From contig BCHX01000004.1 of NCBI GenBank assembly GCA_001599755.1, forward strand, positions 2,356,001 through 2,420,000: DNA of 64,000 bases, in the 5' to 3' direction. The notes under the pieces are model-generated. The model saw only the letters and a list, made by a program, of their open reading frames with translations, did not search any database and was not told the origin of the DNA. Shown here piece after piece: positions 31,601-40,000 of the stretch. A program made the translations under genes and the position numbers. Every line of letters starts with the position of its first letter. The first letter of the stretch is position 1. This stretch comes from Gliomastix tumulicola. Lineage: Eukaryota > Ascomycota > Sordariomycetes > Hypocreales > Bionectriaceae.

Positions 31601-33183
31601 AGCAGCCTCAGACCAACCTCCCGAGCCTCGACGAGTTCTACTCTCAGTTCAAAGAGATACTCAGGAACTTACCAAAGGCCGAAGGGCCCAAGATCGAAGG
31701 ACCCAAGATCGAAGAGCCCCAGAAACCCGAGATTGAGGAGTCTAAGATTGAGGATCTCAAGGTTGAGAAGCCCAAAATCCCAGAGCCTGAGATTGAGGAA
31801 CCTAAGCTCATCGATCTACCCAAGACTGACCCGCATGGCATTGGGCAACCAAAGATCGAAGATCCCAAGGTCGAGGAGCTCGAGATCGAGGATCCTCTCA
31901 CGTCCGAGAAGCCCAAGCCCCAACAGCCAGGCACCGGGCAGTCCAAACCCGGTCTTGTCGGGCAGCCCAGCGTCGACAAGACCCCCGATGAGCTGAAGTG
32001 GAACGAGTGCGTCAAGCAGTGCTCTCAACAATACGCGGACCAGTCAGTCGTCCTCCCTACTCTGCGCCGTATCTTCCCGTTCCTGGACGAAAATGGGAAC
32101 TACGGCTGGGACCAGAACACTGAAGACTCAGCCTCGTCTGAGGGGACGAACCAGCCCGGCAGCGGGGTGTGCAAATGCGTCGCGGAGGCCGAACTCTCCG
32201 AGGCGAGGAACCCGGCGGGCAAGGGGATCGGCAAGATCTCGAGCAGAATCGTGTCGAGGAGGAAGAAGGCCGACGATGGCAAGGACACAAGGTCCTATGC
32301 TGATATCTTCCACGGCCCTTCCCGCGCCCCGGCAGATCCTGAGCCTAGGGAAAGGTTCCCGCCTGGAAATGTTCAATGGGGCCATCAGCCCGACTCATCC
32401 GGGAGCACGTACGCGCCGTGGCCGAACGAGGATGAGAGTGGTTGGGGCCGCAAAGAACGTCGACCGGTTTCCTGGGACGAGCGACGGCCCGAGTCTTTGA
32501 GTGAGAGTCGTCCCGAGCCCCCCCATAGGGGAAGTCACAGGCCACATGATGGCGCACACCGCGAGCGCTTGCCGGAGAGACGTCCTGAACCCGCCAATGC
32601 CCGACAGCCCGAATACTACCACGACCGGCGCCCCAACCCCTACAGCGACTATGTCGAGATCGAAGAGATCGACTACCCCGAGCGCAGCACCTACGAGGGA
32701 CCTCGCGAGCCCCCAAAGCCGTCTGTTCCAAGCCACCCCAGAAAGGAGCCGCAGTCTTCCGATCAGTACTTCGTCATCCGCCCCGAGGATCTTCAGCAGG
32801 CGAGAAAGCAGGCAGAGTACGCGGAGCGACCGCAGAGCCAGCCCAGCCAGCCCAGCAGAAGCAGCGAGAGGTATCCTGACGTTCCCAGCTACCCCGGAAA
32901 GGAGCAACAGCCTTCCGATCAGTACTTCGTCATCCGTCCTGAGGATCTCCAGCGGGCGAGAAAGGAGGCAGAGTATGCGGAGCGACCGCAGAGCCAGCCC
33001 AGCCAGCCCAGCAGAAGCAGCGAGAGGTATCCTGAGGTTCCTAGCTACCAGCCTCGCACGAGGGCTCGCCCTTATGGCCAACAGGAGTATGACGGGTACG
33101 GGCGGCCGTTGAGCTTCTCTCCCGGGGAGGAATCGTATCACCAAGCCGGCTTTGTCGAGGACTTGGGTCCTAGATCGGAGTAG
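28660..33183 (+). CDS. Secreted coiled-coil and PKIEx-repeat protein, 1,507 residues, unknown function
   Basis: Single exon. The start MKISLAIVPALAAGALA is a clear signal peptide, so the product should enter the secretory pathway. Regions in order: residues about 20-165, mixed, with an acidic-Lys stretch; about 165-430, a Gln/Glu/Lys/Leu-rich region of repeats such as EEQQKLEQ, predicted as a long coiled coil; 491-506, six cysteines in 16 residues (CCPQTGGGCNCDKCDC); 697-851, thirty-one pentapeptides PKIEx or PKVEx; flanking degenerate PKxEEP repeats up to about 1110; two Cys pairs (ECVKQC at about 1113, CKC at about 1169); then a Pro/Arg/Tyr-rich tail with a 52-residue duplication. No membrane anchor or GPI signal is seen. 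I know no characterised family with this order. A structural matrix or wall-associated role is only a guess. Confidence 0.88.
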   Translation: MKISLAIVPALAAGALARPLIPLPRPSEWMWDLADTMELPSSADPGYPIRMAKRKLVEYPYDPSKGPTPIDELQYSLQDKRNGIQIDIKDVLKHFVNEDNEEAAEEAAEEEAEEEKRKGNDNNNKKKKKEEEERGGTRLSKSDAVSLTARRVPEAVIDLENVHQPYSLKPEEKRKKEAEESRRASGLQQLKEKQKLAEQQKQEEQKLERQQKLEEKARLKEKAKLEAQAEFEEEARLKEEEEQEQEQQRLEELRELKRQWKLEEKAKLEKQRELEAQQELEEQQQLEEQKRLEEQKIEQQKLEQQKLEQQELDEQQKLEEQKKLDEQQKLKEKAEIEEKLQLEEKTRLAKQQKLEEQQKLEQRKLEQQKLEQQRKRKEKAEAEEKLQLEEKAKLAKQRKLEEQRKLKEKAKLEENQRLEQIQKNQDKLPEPQRPQQPQTEQKPPKKPQNLYYKQRPQQPHRDWTQHEQLAETQKQAHQGPADVHYHINIECCPQTGGGCNCDKCDCGKSDSQINTDTAAQPPKNAKPKQPLSQQPKPKPPGAGDPQTDAGAGIDEDAEAEEHLQGGGQVATEQPKDKDIKIEEPQPRVGQPKIGTPQIEQSKLEQPKEEKPSNEQPKTEKPQIAAPPKADEPKTNEPQPKLPMIETPATVIEAPRFHEPEIKPILIQAPRFEQPKTEQPKVVTPPAVALSPPVVQNPKVETPKIERPKIETPKIETPKIEQPKIETPKIEQPKVEQPKIERPKVERPKVERPKIEQPKIEQPKVERPKVEKPEIEKPKIEXPKIEQPKIEQPEVERPKVERPKIERPKIERPKIERPKIERPKIERPKIEQPKVERPKVEKPKIETPKIEEPKLGVPQIQEPQVGPPKAADPPLTKEPQAQDPKFEEPQVEMPNVELPKVGNHPHINAPAIQTPKIDENTKAEEIAKIIEDTKIEEPEIQTPKVQDSNTKLPKPEQPKIEDPQIEVPKVAEPKIDVPQLVEQPQTNLPSLDEFYSQFKEILRNLPKAEGPKIEGPKIEEPQKPEIEESKIEDLKVEKPKIPEPEIEEPKLIDLPKTDPHGIGQPKIEDPKVEELEIEDPLTSEKPKPQQPGTGQSKPGLVGQPSVDKTPDELKWNECVKQCSQQYADQSVVLPTLRRIFPFLDENGNYGWDQNTEDSASSEGTNQPGSGVCKCVAEAELSEARNPAGKGIGKISSRIVSRRKKADDGKDTRSYADIFHGPSRAPADPEPRERFPPGNVQWGHQPDSSGSTYAPWPNEDESGWGRKERRPVSWDERRPESLSESRPEPPHRGSHRPHDGAHRERLPERRPEPANARQPEYYHDRRPNPYSDYVEIEEIDYPERSTYEGPREPPKPSVPSHPRKEPQSSDQYFVIRPEDLQQARKQAEYAERPQSQPSQPSRSSERYPDVPSYPGKEQQPSDQYFVIRPEDLQRARKEAEYAERPQSQPSQPSRSSERYPEVPSYQPRTRARPYGQQEYDGYGRPLSFSPGEESYHQAGFVEDLGPRSE
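30748..31212 (+). repeat. 31-unit 15-nt minisatellite encoding PKIEx
   Basis: Exactly 465 nt, equal to 31 units of 15 nt, with consensus CCCAAGATCGAGNNN (Pro-Lys-Ile/Val-Glu-x, where x is R, Q, T, K or E). Five consecutive units at about 31066-31140 are nearly identical. The assembly has one ambiguous base (n at 31002) inside the array; the codon is ACN, so threonine is coded whatever the base. Confidence 0.95.
32725..33036 (+). repeat. 156-bp direct duplication (52 residues)
   Basis: Copy 1 is 32725-32880 and copy 2 is 32881-33036, each beginning with GTTCC and encoding DQYFVIRPEDLQ and EYAERPQSQPSQPS. A third copy starts at 33037 but loses similarity after a few codons. Sequence identity between copies is high, so the duplication is recent. 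Confidence 0.92.
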
Positions 33184-33750
33184 GCCATCTGAAGAGAACC
33201 AGAACGAGGGGGAGATAATTGCATGATGTACTACTGTACTGCTGAATAAAAGTAACTACCTAATATTTGAATGCCATCAATTTTGCGACTCTGTTAGTTC
33301 GGGTAGTTCTCGAAGTGTAGCAGCATGTGGTTTTGATGAGCTCTTCCGAAGACACTGATTCGAAAAACGCCACAAGATCGTCCTGCCATGTTGTGACTTC
33401 ATGCCGATGTTATTGAAGTTGTCTCATCGCGTCGAGGCGGTCGTGATGTCGGAAGCACGTGATTAGCACCCAGAATCCCGGCCCCATCAAAAAGCCGCCC
33501 GTCTTAGTCGGTCTTCGGCAAGAGATTAATCCGCGCCAACCCTAATTTTCAGCCCATTTTCTCCATACACACGAAATTTGGCTGGGGGGGATATTTTTCC
33601 ACCCGCGAAAAGAGAGAGAGAGCCTTTCTCACGAACCAATCACCCACCCACTCCATCAAACCTCCCAGGCTTAGGCGCAGGATTCGACTTCTTTGCGTTC
33701 TTTAAACCAACATCTCCCCGATCCAACCCCCTCCAAACAATACCGCAGCA
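33184..33750. other. Promoter region of eL22
   Basis: 567 bp between the repeat-protein stop and the eL22 start. It carries an AACCCTAA element (listed separately), a CCAAT box at 33636-33640, a GA tract and a CT-rich leader. No ORF of note. Confidence 0.55.
33538..33545 (+). promoter_or_regulatory. AACCCTAA element (Tbf1-type site) upstream of eL22
   Basis: The octamer AACCCTAA lies about 205 bp before the eL22 ATG. Reverse-complemented it contains TTAGGG, the site bound by Tbf1-type Myb factors, which control ribosomal protein genes in many ascomycetes. Assignment is by motif and by the gene it precedes. Confidence 0.55.
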
Positions 33751-34441
33751 ATGGCTCCTCAGGCAGTATGTACATGACATCGCTTTGCTGTAGCCCTCGA
33801 CTCCTCCACGGCCGGGCTACGTCTGGTCGTGCTGGATAAGAGGGTTGGCGAAAACAAATGCAGTAGGCTAAGTCATGATTTTTTTTTCTACAGAAGAAGG
33901 CTGGCAAGGTCCAGAAGCAGACCAAGAAGGTACGTCCAAATCGCAATTGGCTCTCTGATAAGAGCCAGATCGCTGTCCCCCCCCCCCCCCCCAGCGACGT
34001 CCGTAACGAGACTAACCGGGCCTTGCAGTACATCATCAACGCTTCCCAGCCCGCCAACGACAAGATCTTCGACGTCTCGGCCTTTGAGAAGTTCCTCCAG
34101 GACCGCATCAAGGTCGAGGGCCGCACCAACAACCTGGGCGACAACGTCGTCATCTCCCAGAAGGGCGATGGCAAGATCGAGATCATTGCCCACAACGAGC
34201 TCTCCGGCCGCTACCTCAAGTACCTGTATGGGACTCTCTTTCTTCTTCTTATTTTCTCGGGCCGCGACGAACCTGAACGCTTGGGAACAATGACTAATGC
34301 GCATCTCGAAACAGGACCAAGAAGTTCCTCAAGAAGCAGCAGCTCCGTGACTGGCTCCGTGTCGTCTCCACCTCCAAGGGTGTCTACGAGCTCAAGTTCT
34401 ACAACGTCGTCAACGACGAGGCTGAGGAGGACGACGAGTAA
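33751..34441 (+). CDS. rpl22: 60S ribosomal protein eL22, 4 exons
   Basis: Exons are 33751-33765, 33894-33929, 34029-34225 and 34315-34441; they encode 124 residues, the normal eL22 length. The protein begins MAPQAKKAGKVQKQTKK, then YIINASQPANDKIFD, NNLGDNVVISQKGDG, SGRYLKYLTKKFLKKQQ and LRDWLRVVS, and ends in an acidic tail (NDEAEEDDE). All are eL22 hallmarks. It is an rRNA-binding protein of the large subunit. Two very short coding exons (15 and 36 nt) open the gene, an arrangement common in fungal ribosomal protein genes. Intron 2 contains 16 consecutive C residues followed by AG, yet the true acceptor lies 34 nt further on, after a GACTAAC branch site. Confidence 0.97.
33977..33992 (+). 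repeat. C16 homopolymer in eL22 intron 2
   Basis: Sixteen consecutive C residues directly followed by AG inside intron 2. The tract resembles a pyrimidine tract plus acceptor, but lies before the branch site, so this AG should be ignored by the spliceosome. Confidence 0.95.
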
Positions 34442-34800
34442 AGGATTTTCTTCAAACGAAATAAAAAAGTTAATGATGAATATCTACGGAAAGGGAAAAA
34501 CAAAAATCTTGGGACGGACTAGGGGCGTTCTTTAGATGATAGGAAACTGGTGTTTCGCACCCGGAGACCTTTTGGATTGCCACGGAATATGGGCAGTGTG
34601 AAAGGGGATATCTTTGGGCCACAATGCAAACCCGTTCATCTATGTTTTTGAGCTGTGAAGTGAAGCCTAAGTAATGATACAATGATGGTGAATGTTCCTT
34701 GGAGATTGCCTGTCCGAATATGGTATACATCTAATAACGCTTCTCTATACGCTGTAAAGAAATATCCTTCCTGTTTTCTCCCCCCCTTTCGAGACCTGCC
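34442..34800. other. Convergent 3' intergenic region (eL22 / carrier)
   Basis: 359 bp between opposing stop codons; AT-rich with 3' UTR character. No gene is supported. Confidence 0.5.
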
Positions 34801-35875
34801 CTACTCCGACGACAGCCCACGCATGACGCCCTCCCAGACCAGCAGCGCCATCGCGTTCGCCGGGAACGCCCTCAGGAAACACGGCACGAACCCGCGCCAG
34901 TACCCGCGCCACCCGGACTCGCGATACACGGCCCTCGCGGCGTCCCGCCAGCGCCTGAACCTCCGCTCGCCGTCGCCCAGGCCGCCGCCGAGCGGATCCG
35001 TCATGATGCGCTGCTTGACGAGGTCGCCCGGGTAGCTCGTCAGCCAGAAGACCTGGGCGCTCAGGCCGCCGGCCCAGAAGTTGATGGCGGGCGTGCTGAG
35101 GGCCGTGTGCTCCCTCATGGCCCTCGAGATGACGTCGTAGCTGCTCCACCAGAAGAAGAAGAAGCCCCGGAAGACGAGCGTCGCCGACAGGCCGTGGAAG
35201 AGCCCACGCACGCCGTGGTGCCGGTAGATCTTGGCCACGCAGTCCAGGGGGCCCGAGTAGAGACGGTCGGCCTTGCGCGCGGCGTACTGCACCTGCAGGC
35301 GCGCCTTGACGTGCTCGACGGGCGCGGCGATGAAGCTGACGGTGGCGCCCGCGAGGCTACCCGCCATGCCGTGGCCGACGGCGGGTAGCGCCGACTTCTC
35401 GACGTGGAAGACGTGGTCGGCCATGACGCGCCGGTAGACGTTGAGCGAGCCCATCATGACCGAGTCCATGCACATCCACCCGACGAGGGGCGGCGTCGCG
35501 CCCTTGTACAGGCCGCGGACACCTTCGCGCCGGACCGTCTGCATGACGCAGTCGAGGGGCCCCTTGAAGCGCGTCGTGTCCGTCGTCTGCATGCGCACCT
35601 TGATCGTGTCAAAGGGGTGGCCGACTGGTGGGTGTGTGGAGTTAGTAATGAATCCAAAACTTCTCCTTTCTTCTGCCCAGTCTGCGACGGGACATTTGCT
35701 TACCCGTCAGCTTTGCGACGCCGCTGAAGACGCCCGCAACGAAGCCCTTGTAGTCATGCCCCCCCCCTCCAGTCTTCGGCTTCTTCTTCGTAGCGTCAGC
35801 GGCCGACGGCGCCGTCTGCCGAGCGACAACCTGGTCGACAGCCGCCCCGGCGACGTCTGTCGTTGTTGGAGCCAT
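34801..35875 (-). CDS. Mitochondrial carrier (SLC25) protein, 2 exons
   Basis: Exons are 35875-35704 and 35624-34801; they encode 331 residues. Three carrier repeats are visible, each with its signature: HPFDTIKVRMQ (about 60-70), APVEHVKARLQ (middle) and YPGDLVKQRIM (third). The second is degenerate, with Glu and His in place of the usual Asp and Leu/Thr/Ile. Conserved GLYKGATPPLVG, GLFHGLSATL and GYWRGFVPCFLRAFPANA follow each matrix helix. The protein should span the inner mitochondrial membrane six times. It resembles the branch that includes yeast Crc1 and Ymc1/2 (carnitine and organic-acid carriers), but the substrate cannot be read from the sequence. The intron (35703-35625) has a TACTAAC branch site and falls just before the first signature. 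Confidence 0.92.
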
Positions 35876-37091
35876 CCTGCGAGATGAAAAACAAATCAAA
35901 CCTGATGAGTTTGAGGTTGAGGCAGGCACGCGCGCGCGCGCGAAGCGAGGGGTTCCCGGTCCGAAGACGAACGGCTGCTGTAAGGCAGCGAGTGTCTGGC
36001 CCCCAATTGAGCGCTACCGGTGCAGAGCCATTAAGAGGACGAGAAAAAAGTCTTGTCCCAAGTAACGGACTGGGGAGAGAGAGAGAGAGAGGAGAGCTGT
36101 TTGTGCGCTGGATGTCTTGTGGTGGTGAAGGTGAGTTGCGATTTGGTAATGAATATTTCACGAGATGCTGGCTGGCTGCAGATGCCGGTCTTCGGCGCCG
36201 TTAGTCTCCGGGAGATCACCACAAAAACCCACCACAAGCTCATGCCAATACCCTGTGCTTACTGACTGGGGTGAGGAGTCGCTATCACCTATTGGAACCA
36301 GTCGACATATTCATTATTCACACTTTATATGCATGGACTTTGTTGCTTGTCAATTGAGTTGATTATCTTGGGAATCGGGGATGAATTGATTCATCCAGAG
36401 CTAACTACGAAACACATAAATGCTGAAATACCCTCACTCCCTGCCTCCAGCCTCCTGTCCGAGCAATAAAAGACTCGGCAGGGCAAGAGCAGATTCCGCC
36501 TCAAACGCAGCTCGCCTCCCTCCGCCCGCCCGCTACCACAGATGAATTCCAAGCCAAGCGGCCAATAGGTACAAGACGCTGCGCTAGCAAGTAGATACGC
36601 ATGTCATATCGTCGTGAGAATGTATGTGAAAGAAAAAAAATAAGGTCGAGCGTAGAGTCTCGACTCGCCGCTCCTTCGCTCTCCTCCTGCTTTTTTTTGC
36701 CTGTTTTTGTTTTCGAACCACATTTGTGAGGGCTCTTGAGATGTCCTCAAGGCCCTCGATGTTGATGATGCTTTTTGCCGTTGGTGGCCCGTTCTAATTG
36801 CCGTGACCTGATGAATGCTTTCAACTCCGTCTCTTCTCCCCTGGGGTATTTTCCTCGGCGTCCTCCTTCTGCTCCTTTTTTTTGTACGTCTTTTTTGTTC
36901 CGTGCTTCGTTGCTGCCTCTTGAACTTCGTGTCTGATTTTTCTCGTCGCCTTTCCTCATGCCTCGAGGCGATCGTGATGCATTCTGCAAATGCTTGAATG
37001 CGTCCAATTCTTCAAACGATGGTACCTGTTTTCATCATCAGTCACCATGTTGAAACAGCCAGTCATAGCGTTTGCCTAGGCGCACTTCTTC
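35876..37091. other. Intergenic region upstream of the carrier gene
   Basis: About 1.2 kb between the carrier start and the 3' end of the next minus-strand gene. It carries a GA tract at 36074-36091, CG dinucleotide alternation near 35930-35942, and T-rich 3' UTR-like sequence towards 36600-36900. No coding signal is supported. Confidence 0.5.
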
Positions 37092-40000
37092 CTAAAAAGT
37101 ATCGGTATCCTGGCTTGCTATGGTGCCGAAGGTGTCTATGTACTCCGGTCAGCTCCTCAACCTGCTCCATGAGACTTTGCTTTATTTAATGCGTCGTCAC
37201 ATACCTCGCTTGCGCCTTCTCTCATCCCGGGCTGCCTCGTCCTCGAAGCTCTTCGGGGTCATGGCTCGCGGCCCGCTAGGCCTACGAGTAGGTGTTCCCC
37301 GAGCGGCGCTCAGGTTGCGATTTTCTGGCTTGGGGCTGCCAGTCGGCGAGGTGTAGCCGTAGCCACTCTCGTAGCTCTGGTTCTGGAGAGGGCTGTTCTT
37401 AGCCAGCTTGGAGATGCGGGCTCGAGAAGGTGTCACACCCTCCACGGGCTCCTTGGGCGGTCGTGGAGGGCCCGATTGGCCACCGGAGGGAGATGTCCAC
37501 GGCTCGGCCGAGGAGGTGGTGCTGTATCGGTTGGTGTTCTGGGGAAGCCTATGCAGGCTTGTGGCTGAGCCAGCCCAGTCGGCTGACTTTGGCGTCGAGG
37601 GGTCGTTGTACTCTTGGGCTGAGAACTCCAGTGCGTTTCGGAATCGCTCCGTCTGTCCAGGCCGGGGCTGGGGGTGTTGGAGGTTGATAGAGTTGCGGTG
37701 AGCTTTGTACTTGGGATCCTCTGGGCTAACATACGCCGCCTGAGGGTCACCGGCCTGATCAGATGGTCCCTCCCTCGCGGCAAGATTGGGGTCGGAGAAA
37801 CCCGTGTGCAGCTTGTCCTCGCCGTAAGGATCATGCTCATATTCTTCTTGGTCGTATGAGTTGAGGCTTGAGCCGGAACGGGAAGGGAGCTGTGTATCGT
37901 CGTACTTGGAGTCCTTCTTGTTTCCGCGAAGTACCTTGCCAATGCTGGTCGTTGTGCTCTCTGACCAGCGGGAAATCTTAGGCAGCCAGCTTGAAGAGCT
38001 GTTTGATTTGTGCTTCTTGCCCCTATCCGTTCGTGGCGTGTTGTCTGCGCTCAGAGCCTGTTGTTGGCTTGGCGAGGGATGGTGCATGGGGCTCTCTGGA
38101 GGAACAGAGATACCTCGCTGAGCCGGCTCTTGCTGGCTAGCGCTCAGGTAATCAGCATCTACCCGATCGGCGGCCGGACTCGGGTGGTCGTATTGGTATT
38201 CATCCTCGTGTTCCTGGACGGTGCTGACCCTGTTGTCGCTGTACTTTGCCTCATTGAGCGATCGGGTTGAGCGGGCGCGATTCTGCGAGGCTGGGCGATG
38301 CCCAGATGGGCTTGCGTGGCTGCCAGTCGAGATGCCCTCAGGCTCATAGCCGCGGTCTTGTTCGTACTGGCCCTCGACTTGTAGGTTCTCAGAGGACTGG
38401 CCAGCGCCGCTCGATGGCAAAGGCGCGGTCTGCGTCTTGAGAACATCAACCTCGCCAAGAAGCTGCATGAGCATATCCTCGATGCGGCTCAGGTCGCTGG
38501 TTCCCTTGGCGCTCAGGCCAGCCAGAGCTCTCTTCCAGAGGTTCTTCCTCTTGCTGGCTGCGTCGTCGATGGTTGCGGATTGGGATGCACTCTGGATGGA
38601 TCGAGTTCCAGTAGTGCCTGGGAACGGGCGAGGGCCGTTGATGGCCTTCTGCAGCTTGTCCGTGTTCTCAGCGTTGGAGAAGATGACATCATCTCCTGTG
38701 TCCTGGATAAGCTCCTTCATCTCGCGGAACGAGTTTCGCATTTCCAGAGCGGCATTCATCAGGAGCGCGACGATCTCAGTATCCCGCGCACTCCTCTGAG
38801 CGTCCCGAACCATCAGGTGCTGCATGAGGGCAACGATATCTTTATTCTCTATGCGGTCGATACCTGCTCCCGTCGCGGCGTCGTAAAACGGCGAGGCAAT
38901 GCCCTGAGACATGCCGGTGAGTTGCCGAGTGTCCATCTTGGGCGCATAGAAAGGATCGTCTCCAACAAGAGCGTTGCTGTGATCTCCCAAGTCGGGGAGT
39001 TTGCCCTTGGGATCGAAATCGCGAGACGGGTTGGACATGTAGCCCTCGTCGTACTTCTGTGTGTTGAAGCCGGGGCTTCCAGTCTGGTAGGGTGCGTCGT
39101 AGGGTCCATCGAGACCGCGCGCCTGGAGGTGGGCGTTTAGCGTGGGGTTGTTGATGGGGCTGGCATCCTCGTATGGGTTCGTCAGCAGGGTGTCTCGCTT
39201 GCGATCGGTAGAGGTTCGCTCCCAGCCATCTTGATCATGGCTTGGCTCGCGGCTGTGAGTCTTCGCTGCTGCTGCTGCTGCTCCTGCTGCGGCAGCTCCC
39301 AGTCCCGCGGCAATTGCGGCCGCTCCAACGACTGGACTGCGAACACCCTTCGGCGTGGTAGCACCCTCATCATGGTGCTCAACTCCGGCATCTCGGGGTG
39401 TGGGTGTAGCACGTCCAGACCAATCTTGCTGCGGGCCATGGCCATGGCCATGCTCTGCGTCAGGGCCGTCCTGCTCGAATGACAGTTCCGACCTCGTACC
39501 ATCTGGCAAGTACGCAAAGTCTGGCATCGCGTCATCCTGGCCGGGCATGTAGCTTGCGGCGAATGTAGGCTCTTCGTAGCTGAACCTATCAATGCTGTGT
39601 GCTGGCGTGTTTCGTGGCTCAAAGCCCTCCATGGTGCGCTCCTTGAAGGACTTGTTTCTTCCGACGCCGGCCCCAACCCAAGTCTCGGGCTCCTCCTCGA
39701 TAGTCTGTGACGCATCAAGATCCCTAGCGCCATCTGATGAAGGCTGGTTCTTCTTTTGCAGAGCCTTCTCTTGCGCAGCCCGCAGCGCCTCGACAGCACC
39801 ATGTGTGATTGCGGTTTCTGATGCTGTCGGAGAGTGGCGATCTGTTGTCGTCCGAGGAACCTTGCGCCCATGCTCATCTATCTCATACTCAGAGAAGTCC
39901 TGCGACGGATCTTGAGACCGGGATCCTGGAGTAGGCTGGCGGTCGTCACGGATTTCGCGAGGAGCCTCCTCGTATGCGTACTTCAGTGGGCTGTCACCAC

